Origin: Cryptomeria japonica
Lineage: Eukaryota > Streptophyta > Pinopsida > Cupressales > Cupressaceae
Assembly (NCBI RefSeq): GCF_030272615.1
Contig: NC_081414.1
Span: 335,589,427-335,653,426 of the forward strand
Length of the DNA stretch: 64,000 nucleotides
Direction of reading: 5' to 3'
Both the position numbers and the translations under genes were made by a program. The notes under the pieces are model-generated. The model was given only the letters and a program-made list of their open reading frames with translations. It did no database searches and was not told the DNA's origin. Position 1 is the first letter of the stretch. Each line of letters begins with the position of its first letter. Below are positions 44,749 through 55,445 of this stretch, piece by piece.

Positions 44749-47143
44749 CACTTCTTTTTCATTCATGTTTCTCTTCACCCTGTGGCATAATTAGCCCATT
44801 TAACGGGGGCTCTTTATCATTAGTGGTGGTATTGTTTCACTTTAACATACTTTGGGGCAGAAACATGAAGTCCATTTTTCTACTTCTTTCTATATATTTA
44901 TCTCTATCTTTGTGCATTACTCATTATTAGATCTCTTATCTTGCATAGGGTTATTATTATGTGAGCATATCATTGTTCTTTGGTTTTCCTCTTTGCTTTG
45001 AGAGGAGAATCTTTAATGAGTATTGCACTTCTTCTCTCTCTTAGAAATTTTACCTCTTCTATGGTTTCGATTATTCACAAGTATGATATGCCTCTTAGCA
45101 AGGAATGATCTCTTGAGAAGTATATATCCCTTCCTTGAAAGGATTTTCTCTACTATGACGGCATATCACTTGAAACTAATCACCATCAGAAAATGTGTAA
45201 TGTTTCTGCTTGTTCTCCTCACTTGTGGGGCAAGGATTTTCACTCCTTTCCCTTTTCTTTCTTATCATTATTTCTTTTAGGGGCTGCATTTTTCATATGT
45301 GACTATCATTTCTTACAATGGTATGCTTTTATGACTAATCCCCCTTGGGGAATATATGATGTTTTTTCTCTCTTCCTTTCGAAGATTACCACTTCTTGGG
45401 ACGTGTATTTTGCATTTACTAATGTCTTTTCTTGCATGTGGTCATGTAAGTTCATTGCACATTTGCTTATGTTTAATCTCTCTCTAGTAGATTGTGTAAG
45501 CTCTTCTCATTGTCCCATTAGCTTGGGGGGAAATGATCCTGCTCTCTCTCTTTCTCTAGGTATCCACTTTTCCCTATTAAGTGGATGGTGTGAGTTCTAC
45601 TACTTGATTTCATTCCTTGTGTAGAATTGTTGGTTATTGACTTAAGGATTCTCTCTTGTACAATAAGTGTTAATCCTTGACTACAACCTCTTTTACACTT
45701 GGTAATGTACATCTATGATAATTCCAACCATCCCTCTGGGGTCTAAATGTGAGTCATCCCTCATCAAGAATCCATTTCACGTAGAAATAGGAGGAAGGAT
45801 TGTATTCTTGTTCTTTCCTTTTCTTGTTCTAGAAGATGTTATATTTGTCTAAGACAACTCCTCTTGGGGGTAGATGTATTTTTTAACAAAGATCTCTTCT
45901 CCTCCAAGGATCATGTTTACACTTACAACAAGATATCTCTTTTTAACTATCTTATCCTTGCTTGAAGAGTATTCCCTTTCTTGTTTGGATTTATGACATT
46001 GTTGCATAGTGGATATCTTCTTTGTGATGAAGGTAGGTATCCCTGTTCTTCTTTCCTTAATATATCAACATTAGCCTATGTTGACATCTTAAGGGGGGGC
46101 ACCCACACTGCTCCTTTGTACTATACTTCTCTCATGCATTCAATAGTGGGACATTCTTGGAACCAGAGGGAAACCTCTTAGAGAAAGATGTTGTCACTTT
46201 TTGTACAGTGGGTCATTCTCAAAACTAGAGCATGGTCTCTTAGAGTGATATGTCTTCACTTCTTCTTGTCTTGTACAGTGAGACATTCTTGGAACCAAAG
46301 GGAAACCTCTTAGAGAAATATGTCATCACTTTTCTCTTGTACAGTGGGTCATTCTCAAAACCAGAGCATGCTCTCTTAGAGAAATATGATGCCACATTTC
46401 TTTTATGTGGGGTGATTATTCTCAAAACTAGAGCATGGTCTCTTAGAGTGAGATATCACACCTTTCTTAACACTTGTACTATACATTCTATATAGGTTGT
46501 AGCATACTCAGGCATAGACTCCTATGAGGAACTTTGAACCTCACTTGCACACACGTGCATGAGGTTGAGTAGAACTAATGGTGTTCTCACTCTCTCTTTA
46601 CATGGATCACCTAGGCAAGCTCTAGGGGTGAGATTTTCCATGTCATTCTCTCCATGGATCACCTATTTTTAGGGGCAAGACATCCATGGTTTCTTTCTTC
46701 TCATGGATCACCAAAGTGTGTATTCATGTTCTCTCTCTTCTTCCTCTCATGAACTCATAGTTTTACTATTGATAGTTAATGGATGATTACAGCTTTTCTT
46801 TTTTATGTGATCACTCGTGTTTATGTGATGGCATTGGTCTTTGTGTCCTAATTAGTTGTTGAGACATCTAAGATCGAGATCTCTTTGGCTAGTTAGTTTG
46901 TCATCTTGTGTCTTGTTATTGTTGTGTGTCTTTTTGCACTTTGTCATTGTTTTGTGTGTCTTGTGCCTTTTTGTTTTGTGTGCTTTTGCATATGCTGGTA
47001 TGAGTTGAGACCCTAAGATTGGGGGCTTTTTTCTCCTCAATATTAGTGATGTCTTACTCCTTGTGTTTTTTGCTCTGCATCTCTCATCTTCATCTCTCTT
47101 TTCTTCTACTTTACCAGCAGTAGTGGCGTAATCCATATTCCCA
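44749..47143 (+). other. W 3' non-coding region
   Basis: About 2.4 kb, pyrimidine-rich on the plus strand, with no coding frame supported. It includes the tandem repeat at 46145-46470. The region 46500-46760 repeats the phrase CATGGATCACC several times. Confidence 0.55.
46145..46470. repeat. Degenerate tandem repeat, about 65-bp unit x5
   Basis: Units begin with GTGGGACATTCTTGG or GTGGGTCATTCTCAA-like words near 46145, 46207, 46278, 46345 and 46420, each followed by CTCTTAGAG and ATGTCATCAC-like words. Two unit types alternate, giving a higher-order period of about 135. Confidence 0.75.
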
Positions 47144-47160
47144 CTAAAGTGGGGGCTAAA
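47144..47160 (+). promoter_or_regulatory. W polypurine tract
   Basis: CTAAAGTGGGGGCTAAA directly before the 3' LTR, identical to that of V over this length. Confidence 0.8.
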
Positions 47161-48356
47161 TATAGTGTCATAAAATTGTGATCCCTACAATTTTAACCAC
47201 ATTTGGGGTCCTCACCTTGGTGACAGCATCTCCTTCCTTAACCGAGACCTATTTTTGCATTTCCAACCCTTCACTCTTTCTCCTTCATGATCTGAGTCTT
47301 CTCTAGACCCTTTCCGGGCCCCAAAATAGGGAAGGACAAGGGCGTGGTGCCCCTATCCCTCCTAGGACAAGGGCATGGCACCCCTATCCTCACCCCTTAG
47401 GGTAGTCCTATGTTCAGTCTGCCCGATCTCCTATGCATTTCTTGTCTTCGAGGTTTGTTATTCCTATTTATCGGCCTTTCATGGTTGAAAGTTAATCCTT
47501 GAGACATGTATAAAAGGGAATTCAATACACTCATTCATGGATGGATGAATGCATGATAACGGATAGAGAGAATAAATAGAAGATACAAGATTTCAAGGTC
47601 ATCATCAAGCATTCAAGTCTTCTTCATTCATCCATGGGAGCAACATTACAACATTCATTTGCAAGCATGTGTGTGTGTTAGGGTTTTGTCATATTATGTG
47701 CCATTTCATACAACATTTGTGGTTACCTTCAAGAAGAAAATAAATCATCATCAACAAGTTGCAGATCTGCAAGGTATACATCTCCATTGTTTACATTCAA
47801 GAATTTGCAATTACTTTCTTTCTAGGTTGATTCCTCAACTGAGGTTTGACTGAGGAAAACCCTTATCTACAACCCCCCTTTCTTCTCTTTTATGTGTGTA
47901 GGTTGTAGGTGTGCAATTGTAATTGTAGGTTTGGGCTTCATTTGCAGAGACGGAAGAACCCTTTTCATTTCACAAATTTTATGGTGGACCATGTACATTC
48001 CTGCCATAGTCCCGAAGACTTTTCTCCAAATTTGCAGGGCAAATCCGTATCAGTCTAATTAGCTTAGATGTGAAGTTACAATGCGATCCTGAGCTGGTAG
48101 CTCCTCATTTCATTCATTTCCTCTCTCATTTCCACATAGTCAACAAGTCAACTTTCTCATTTATAAAAGAGAGTAAATCACACTTCAACCACTTGCAATC
48201 CACTCAGAATTCACATCCTTATTTCCCTTGAATTTGGATCTAGCGGATTCAACCCCTCTTTTGAATGTAAAGTTCTTCCCAAGTGAAAATCATCCTAGCA
48301 GCTTCATTTCTTTCTCCTAGGTGGGGAGTCACTAGGATCCAATTTTCCACTTTACA
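47161..48356 (+). repeat. W 3' LTR
   Basis: 1196 bp. It starts TATAGTGTC, where TGTAGTGTC is expected (the terminal TG has become TA), and ends TTTACA. It has the TATA box at 47509-47516. It is unbroken, so it shows what L2 removed from the 5' LTR. Confidence 0.85.
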
Positions 48357-48422
48357 GGTTAGGATGGAGGTATTGAGGTCATTGTTAGTACTCTCCTCAT
48401 CGTAATCAGGCTCAAGAGGTGA
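48357..48422. repeat. 66-bp direct repeat flanking W, right copy
   Basis: Three differences from 38144-38209. It abuts the last base of the W LTR. Z coding sequence continues after it. Confidence 0.9.
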
Positions 48423-49385
48423 CATATCTCTCCTAGAAGTATCCTTAGTATGCAGATCCCAAAAGGTTTTGATCCATGCATCTCTTTCAACTCTTTTATC
48501 TTCAAAAGTATTAAAAGAATCCCCTTTAGATTCATGTGAAGTAGAAGAATCCCATTCGTATTCACGTGAATCTATCTTAGAATCACTTTGTAATACTTTA
48601 TCATTGCTTCTTTTAGAGATTTATTTAGAATTCTCTCTTAATTTTGCTAGTGATCTTGATGAAGGTCTTGGTGATGGATTTTCTGATGCAGTAGGTTTGT
48701 CTGCAATGGACATTAGCTTGAATCTGGGAGTGATGGGCTTATAAGTTTCCTTTTTTTGTTTTCTTGTAAGCTTTAGCTTAGAAGAGCCCCCTAGAATAGG
48801 ATTAAATTTGAGTCATATTTTATCTCTTGGTTTTAACAAGGGTTGTAATGGCTCTTGTACACCTTTCTTATGGGATCTCAATGCTCTATGGCTATCATAG
48901 CTCATCTCTTACATCATGGTAAAAAAATTTCCATACTTCTCTGTAGGGATCTTCATTTGATGTTTACTTTTGTTTGAAGGGTCCTTGTAAATCCATCCTA
49001 CCAAGTATTCATCAATATTTTCTTCTTCTTGTGATCTTCCTGGGGTGAATCTATCAAGTGTACAAGTATTTGCTGCAACAAGTGGCTTGAGTGAAATTTT
49101 TGGTTTTCCATGAGTCTTAGGTGAGAGAGGTAGTTGGCCAACACAGAAAAGTTGGTTAATGTTATATTGTCATGGGCCTTCATTTTTTACCTTCCTCTTT
49201 AGCTTGTCATGTTTGGGTGTAGGGATCAGTGTACTGGTGAGAGAATTTGAGTGGATGTATGATGATGAGGTGGTGGCTTCTCTATTTCTAGGTACTGTGA
49301 TATTCGAAAGGTGACTAATGTTATTGCAGAAGGCAAATGGACTGGCAACACCAAGGATAGTAATCTTCACTCTCTTATGTGGAAA
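48423..49385 (-). pseudogene. Z protease-RT spacer, right part
   Basis: A broken minus-strand frame. The left end reads DSREYEWDSSTSHESKGDSF then AWIKTFWDLHTKDTSRRDMS. No enzymatic motif. The region between protease and RT in Y (55446-56371) has a similar Ser, Lys and Glu rich character. Confidence 0.5.
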
Positions 49386-49865
49386 TTAGATGTATTTATG
49401 GTAGGTGGATGGTACTGCTTGCATGGTATGAATCCATGGTCTACCCAGTAGGAGATTGTACGGAAGAGGGAGGTCTAGGACATGACAAATCGCAACCTTC
49501 ACCACATGTCCTACCCTTACTAGTAGAGAAACACACCCTTTAGAGGATAATTTTGTATCATCATAGGCCTTGATGGCGATCTTCTTTCTGGCATCAATTT
49601 CTCCTTTTGAATATCCCAATGTTGTTATTAATTGTAAGGTGCAAATGTTAAGTCTAGCTCCATTGTCAATTAAGACTCACTTGATTGTGTTTTTATGTAT
49701 GAATCCCTCAATGTTGAGAGGGGCATTATCTGATTGTTGAACGGATGCATCGTCACTCTCAATGAAAGTGAGACAAGGTGATGATTTGAAAATTCCAATC
49801 ATGGCTTGAAATTGATCTATGTTTAGGTTGGATGGAAGTGATGCTTCTTGGAGAGCTTCGTCCAA
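49386..49865 (-). pseudogene. Z protease
   Basis: IDQFQAMIGIFKSSPCLTFI and LNIEGFIHKNTIK, then a stop (TGA near 49675), then the active site VLIDNGARLNICTL, where Y has VLIDGGAGLNICTL. Next come KKIAIKAYDDTKLSSKGCVS and PYNLLLGRPWIHTMQAVPST. The order matches gypsy retropepsins. One stop, one active-site change and no other frameshift seen here. Confidence 0.75.
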
Positions 49866-49883
49866 GGTAGTTATGTGTAAGAG

Positions 49884-51672
49884 TTATAGGTGAAAAAGTT
49901 TTAGTATTGAAATGAGTTTTGGCATCTTATCCAATAGGTCCACAAGGTTATATTGTTTGGGCACGTATGCCTCTCTTGATGGTGCTCCTTGTAAGGTAAC
50001 CTTGCTATGAAAGGTAACAACGTTGCATTCAGGATCTTTGCCTTTGATTGTAATGGTTGCAACTTGCTCGATAGTGTCATGAAGGTTATTGATGGTATAG
50101 CTATATGATGTGCATGTATAGTTTGTTGTGCTATCTTGGTTCTTACCTTGATGGAAGGGACCCCCTTCCTCATATAATAGGAGTGGATTATTGAGCATGG
50201 CGTGATATGTATTGGAAGTTTTTGGAGTGTGGCTATCTACTTCTATCTCACCCTGATCAATGAGGTCTTGAATGATGTCCTTTAGCTGATGGAAATTGTT
50301 CATCTTATGCCCTCTTCCTTTGTGAGATTCATAATAGTCATTATCCCTCCACCATGGAGGTTTAACCTGAGGCTCATAATTTGATGTTTTAGGCAATGTG
50401 ATAAGATTGGAAGATATGAGTTATCATAATACCATTTCAAGAGGTTCTCCTAAGGGTGTATATGTTTGATTCGGTTTGTAGGTAGAGTACCTACTCTTAG
50501 GTGCCTCATCTTGTGTGTTGGGAGCTTGATTTCCCTGATTGTTTGGGGGATTATCTTGGTTGGTACTGTTGTTGTTACGATTATCAGCTTGCCTGACTAT
50601 TTTGACCATAGGTTGGGTGATCTTGACAGTCCTTGCGTCTACAATACCATTATTAACAATATTTTTATTCTTGGATCAAAACTTCGGTTTGTCATTGTTG
50701 TAGGTCAATTAAGGACCGTCCTTGTGGTCCTTGTAGATTTTTACAAGTCCCTTATTGATAAGGGCTTTCTCAATTTTGCGTCCTTAGGCTATCACCTCCT
50801 TAAAAGAGTCTGAACATTTGACTTCCAATTGGAATTCCATCTCTACATTTAAGTTTGAAATGAAGATTTCAACTAATTGTTCCTCATGAATGTGGAAGGA
50901 ACGTCTGCTAGAAAGGTGTCTCCATCTTTGTAAGAATGTTGAGAATAACTCTCCATTCTTTTGTTTAGTGTTGCATAAATAAGCCATGGAGACATCACAT
51001 TCTATGTTGTGCACATGATGAGTAACAAATTTTTGCACTAACTCCTCAGTCCCAATTCCACCTAGCAACCATGAAAACCACTGCATAGTCGATCCTTCTA
51101 GACTTTGAGGAAAGAGGTGCATCAAGTATGTCTCATCATACGCAGTGTCTAAGCTTGCGGAGTAGAATTCTCTCACATAGTCTCTTGGATCTCCCTTTCC
51201 TTCATATTTATAAAATTTTGGAGTCTCAAAATTGCATGGGAAAGGAGGCATGGAAATACTCCTACCAAATGGATAGGGATAGATATCCTCAAGGGCATAT
51301 CTCTTTTGTGGCCTCCTTGAGTTTAATTTTTGGGTGAGGTCTTGTACTTGTTGTCTCAAAATATCCATTTCTATGGGATGGGTGGGACATACCTGTGGTT
51401 CCCATGTTGATATTGGTTGTCATCGTTATTGTGGATATTCCTCGGCCTTCTCTCATTTTGATTTCTCTCTTGCTGATGATTGTGTTGGCCTTGCTCTGGT
51501 GTTTCCCTAAGTTGTGATATGTCAAAGTCTAAAGGAATTTTCACACCCTCTTGAGCAAGTCTTAGGAAATGGGTGTTAGTGTTCCCCTTGAGAATCTCAT
51601 CAAAGAGTTTGTTAAATCTAGGGTCATGTGTTGCTTGTTTAATTTCTCTTATGTGGCAGTATTTGGGCCTTA
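49884..51672 (-). pseudogene. Z gag, N terminus missing
   Basis: The first codons seen, near 51660, are in the middle of the region just before FDISQLRE, so the start is lost. A stop near 51375 is followed by a core (51368-50784): RYALEDIYPYPFGRSISMPP, KYEGKGDPRDYVREFYSASL, SMQWFSW-type helix TMQWFSWLLGGIGTEELVQ and FSTFLQRWRHLSSRRSFHIH, which is gypsy gag. After a broken stretch, 50396-49884 has KPPWWRDNDYYESHKGRGHK, the knuckle region. Its first Cys has become Tyr and its last Cys Phe, compared with Y. Confidence 0.75.
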
Positions 51673-51913
51673 TTTATTTAATTAATAGAAGAAGTGGGAT
51701 TAATTAAATAAATAAAAGTATTTATTTAATTTAGAAAAAGGATAATTTAAATAAATAAATGTATTTATTTAAATTAGAAATAAGGCTAGAAGAGGATAAA
51801 TGAATTAATTAAATAAAAAAAGATTTATTTAATTAATAGAAGAATTAGGCTAAAAATAATTAAATAAATAAAGATATTTATTTAATTAGACAGGACAATT
51901 TTAGGTGTCTACA
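51673..51913 (-). repeat. Y 3' LTR, truncated
   Basis: Matches 62411-62659 of the 5' LTR. The remaining 550 bp or so are gone, and the sequence passes straight into Z gag. The purine tract CAAAGAGGGGCAAAA (51914-51929, minus strand) shows that this is a 3' LTR. Confidence 0.8.
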
Positions 51914-52142
51914 TTTTGCCCCTCTTTGAGACAATGCAGCTTGTCGCGTTGTTTCAAAGAAGATAAGAGGAACTCATACAAAGTTTCCCCAAGATGGGAA
52001 TGATATGCCCCCTCGAGAGATTCGATGAAAATGTCTAAAAATATCACAGACAATCTCTCAATAAGAAAGACGGGATAGAATGGACTGACCGGATAGAGTG
52101 ACAGAGTCACGGGATAAAGAAGACTAACTCGTGAAACGAGGG

Positions 52143-52170
52143 CTAGGGCTAGGGCTAGGGTAGTATATAA
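52143..52170 (+). promoter_or_regulatory. Promoter of the antisense PMD gene in Y
   Basis: CTAGGG three times (52143-52160), then TATATAA at 52164-52170. Exon 1 starts about 90 bp later. Compare 27789-27814 in Z. Confidence 0.55.
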
Positions 52171-52260
52171 GATAGACCACGAGGGGAAAACATCCTCATT
52201 GTCATCCACACATCCAAGAAATCATAGTGTAGAGAGAGAATAGAGCAACAACTGTTAGCA

Positions 52261-53623
52261 ATGATGGCTTTGATTCATGATTCGAACGCGCTCACCGATA
52301 TCAAAGGCCAGCTAATGCAGGAGAGTTGGTAAGTACCACAAAACCTCCTTGTACTTTGCCACATTAATTATTGTCATAAATACATGTCAAGTAGGTAATA
52401 AATGCGCTCTAGGTAGTTCTAGAAAAATGTCAAGCGAGGGGAAAATGCTAAGGTGCATCTATGCTAGTGTCAGGCGCCTCTAGGAAGTATGCAACAACGT
52501 CTATGTCAAATGCGAGTGCGTTTGTGTTGTGCAAGCATTTTTATGCTATATGGGTGCGTCTGTGCAGAGCAGAGGCACATCTATGTATGTCAAACACATC
52601 TGTGTAGAGAAAATGTGTATGTACAGTCTGTAAGTGAATTTATGTCATAAAGGTGTATTTATGTCTTCTGGGCCAAATCGGTAGTTTTGTGATGAACATA
52701 CGTTGTTGATTGGATAAGCTGCTAAGAGGATACACTCAAGAAGGTCCTCTAGGGAAGACTAGGATAGTAGATAGGGCTAGGATTGACAATTATGTGATAG
52801 AACATACGTTGCCAATCAGGAAACTACTCAAGAGGATACACTCAAGCAGAGGCCCTAGGATAGGATAGATTGAGGCACTTTGTGATGAACAGGGAGTACC
52901 AAGACATAGTAATGTGTGATGAACAAGGAGTACTAATATGAGCAGCACTTTGTGATGAACAAGGAGTGCAAATATGAGCAGCACTTTGTGATGAATAGGG
53001 AGTACCACTAGGATAAAAAGCAACACTTTGTGATGAAAAGTGAGTGTTACTAGGATAGAGTGCCATATGATAAATATAAGCACTAGGATAAAGAGCAGCA
53101 TTTTGTGATGAATAGGGAATGCCACTATGATTGACACAATTGATTTTCTTGACTGCAGGAGTACCTACCTATGCTGGAGTCATGGGAGAGATTCCCGTCG
53201 ACTCAGAGTTTGCGAGCAGAGCTGATAGTTGAGGAGAGAGCAACGGTTCAGGCGATGGGCCTATGACATATTTTGTATTTGCCTGAGTTTCGAGCAAACA
53301 TGGGATTTCTGACTGCACTGGCTGAGAGATGGCACTCAGAGACTTGTAGTTTCCATTTGTCGATGGGTGAGATGACAGTCACCTTAGAGGATGTTTATAG
53401 GATTATGAGGATACCAATCGATGGGGATTTAGTTCCTTATGATCGAGACGGAGACAGGGATGCACTGAGACGAGTGTTTTAGCATCTAGGAGTGGAGATG
53501 AGGGTTGGACACGTGGCATGGGACATGATGACATGGAATGGATTGGCACTACCAGCAGTGCTGGTAGGAGTGATCAGTGGGTTCCTCTGTCCGGATAGAG
53601 AGACACGAGGGTTGGCAGTGTAG
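52261..53623 (+). pseudogene. Antisense PMD (plant mobile domain) gene of Y, two exons
   Basis: Exon 1 (52261-52328) ends at GTAAGT. Its conserved frame reads FERAHRYQRPANAGEL, against FERIRRYQRPADYG in Z, with a TGA for CGA just before and a one- or two-base shift from the ATG. The 830-base intron ends GACTGCAG at 53158. Exon 2 runs in phase: EYLPMLESWERFPSTQ, a TGA in MGL-HILYLPEFRANMGF where Arg is expected, LTALAERWHSETCSFHLSMG, EMTVTLEDVYRIMRIPIDGD, DALRRVF, a TAG for Gln, then HLGVEMRVGHVAWD. It ends at 53621. These are the core motifs of the PMD family. The protein stops at about 170 residues, so the C-terminal acidic and coiled-coil part seen in Z is gone. Confidence 0.75.
52860..53115. 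repeat. Short tandem repeats in PMD intron of Y
   Basis: CACTTTGTGATGAACA and close variants occur about six times, each followed by AGGGAGTAC or AAGGAGT-like words, at spacings of roughly 40 to 55. An upstream pair, GAGGATACACTCAAG at 52735 and 52831, is also repeated. The array could be an intronic minisatellite. Confidence 0.65.
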
Positions 53624-55129
53624 CCATATGTATTTTGACATCATTGTATCATGACATTTATGATTTTTGATATATATATGAGATGATTCATCTTTGTGGC
53701 AGCTATATGCATGTGTACCTATGTGATGCTTATGATATGGATGCAAATATGTACATGATGGAATGCAATATTTTTTTTCTTTTATTTTTTATATGTTATG
53801 CATATGTGAATGTAAATGTATGAAATGCAGATGAGTATGATAATGCAAATGACTATTCACATGATGAAAATGTAAAATGTGCTAGCATGAGTTGTGTGCA
53901 GGATGCGATGCAATTATGATATCTATATATATGTATGAAATGCTTAACATGTGATAATGCTGGTGCAACTACATGAAATGCAAATATTTTTGGCGTGTCA
54001 TTATACTCAGTCGTGTGATAGTAGGCTACACGGACTCAGGAAGGACAATGGAAGTCAATCAAGAAAGGGGGATGGAAGATAGAAGATATGAAAGTGAAAG
54101 AGCTTCTTGTGCGTTATCATCATTGAGCTTTATTATGGCAAGTAGGTTATGACAATCCAGATATATGTTTGACCTAGAAAGTCGTTGTACCTATTTGCAT
54201 GGAGATCAGATAGTCGCAAATAAGGAACTCCCTAGTTCACACTAGATTCTCAGTGTCCTCATATCCTTGGACAATTCAAAGCATCACTAAGAGACAATCC
54301 ACAGACAACAAAGAAAAATAGGTGACGATACCCCATCCTCACCTTTCTAGTCAAAGACATCCTGGAGATAAAATCTCTAGTTAGAGACATCCCAGAAAAG
54401 CTAAAAGACATGTCACCAAAAAGATAAAATCAAAAGAAAACCAAGACTCGACACCAACATCCACTGTAGTCCTCAAGTTTAGTGTCTCTTGTCACTTGTA
54501 TAAGTCTATTTGATTGTGGTCACAATGTTTACTTTCACAAAAGGATAGATAGCAGTGAACCATAATGTTGTCTGAGTCTGTTGAAAGTATTGATTTGTTG
54601 AAGCCAATTGTTGTTGCCATGTCTCATCTAAAACTGACTGAATCCATGAAACTGATACTTTATTACGAAGAAGATGAAACTTTACTGCGGATATGTGATG
54701 CAAGTGCTGCTTTATTGCAGATTGTGCATGGATAGACTGAAGAAAGATGGAAGAAACCATACTCCTTAGAAACAGGTGATGCTCTTAGTTCCACACCCAT
54801 CATTAGACGTAGGATTTGCCTTAGCCAGAGATAGGAGCTTATTTATTATGGACGGAAAGGGGTGAAAAAGGTCTATTTTTTATGAATGGAAAACCAATCT
54901 TGGGTAGATCAATAACAAGCCATGATGGGAATGGGTAAGTTTGTTATGAATGAATAGGTTGTGAGTGTGTGCAAAGTGAAAGGATGAAAGTGAAATCCTA
55001 AAGGAGGGAGGAGCAATGTCTCTACACATGGCGTCGGTGACCCAGTTTTCACCATGGTACTTTCCAAGGGTGCCACTGAAGTGGTTTTCACCTGTTGGAC
55101 GAATTTATTTCTCTTTAATTTTTTTTATT
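53624..55129. other. Y region between PMD gene and integrase remnant, non-coding
   Basis: AT-rich, with ATGATG and GATGCAAATG words at 53640-53950 like the Z satellite region but not arranged in a clean array. Blocks near 54907 and 55041-55110 are conserved with Z. No coding frame. Confidence 0.6.
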
Positions 55130-55445
55130 TTTCAATTTTTATTTTTTATTTTATTTTTTATTTTTTTTAATATTTTTTTGTATTTTTGAATTAGGATACT
55201 CTGAAGAGATATGTGTAAAATCTTTGAAGGTGCATGTTGTTGATAGGATCCTCCAAAGGTTCTTCCTCTAATGTCGAAAGCTGATATGCACCGGATCCAT
55301 AAATTGTTGTGATGATGTAAGGACCAAGCCAATTCAATTCGAACTTGTCCTTCTTCTATCTGTCTTGCTGATTCTTAGGATTTTCTCTGAGAACTAAGTC
55401 ACCCACCTCAAATGTGTGAGGCTTTACCTTACGATTGTAGTTGCA
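55130..55445 (-). pseudogene. Y integrase C-terminal remnant
   Basis: NYNRKVKPHTFEVGDLVLRE, NPKNQQDR, a stop, then KFELNWLGPYIITTIYGSGA and INNMHLQRFYTYL, clearly homologous to Z 34829-34587. Immediately upstream (55446) is protease-RT spacer, so this is the right edge of a large pol deletion. Confidence 0.8.

Larger units (their letters stand above)
38207..48356 (+). mobile_element. W: non-autonomous gypsy-type element related to V, with L2 nested in its 5' LTR
   Basis: The 5' LTR is 38207-38845 plus 42202-42692; the 3' LTR is 47161-48356. LTR start, GC-rich block, primer site and purine tract all match family V, so W and V are related although on opposite strands. The interior (42693-47160) has one gag-like gene and no protease, RT or integrase motif I can find. 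It lies in the protease-RT spacer of Z. Without L2 it is about 6.8 kb. Confidence 0.8.
26191..51672 (-). mobile_element. Z: giant Tat/Ogre-like Ty3/gypsy element, split by W, 5' end lost
   Basis: On the minus strand the order is gag (51672-49884), protease (about 49870-49386), spacer, RT, RNase H, a second RNase H, integrase, a long 3' region with an antisense PMD gene, purine tract and 3' LTR. A second RNase H between the first one and integrase, plus large size, mark the Tat/Ogre branch. Without W (10.15 kb) about 15.3 kb remain. The 5' LTR and the gag start are missing, because Z gag runs directly into a piece of Y LTR near 51672. The left end of the 3' LTR is undetermined. Confidence 0.8.

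Noticed and set aside
45193-45624. 143-codon hydrophobic frame in the W 3' region, looks like a membrane protein
   Set aside because: Composition follows from pyrimidine-rich DNA; no counterpart seen in V, no start context, and no conserved motif.
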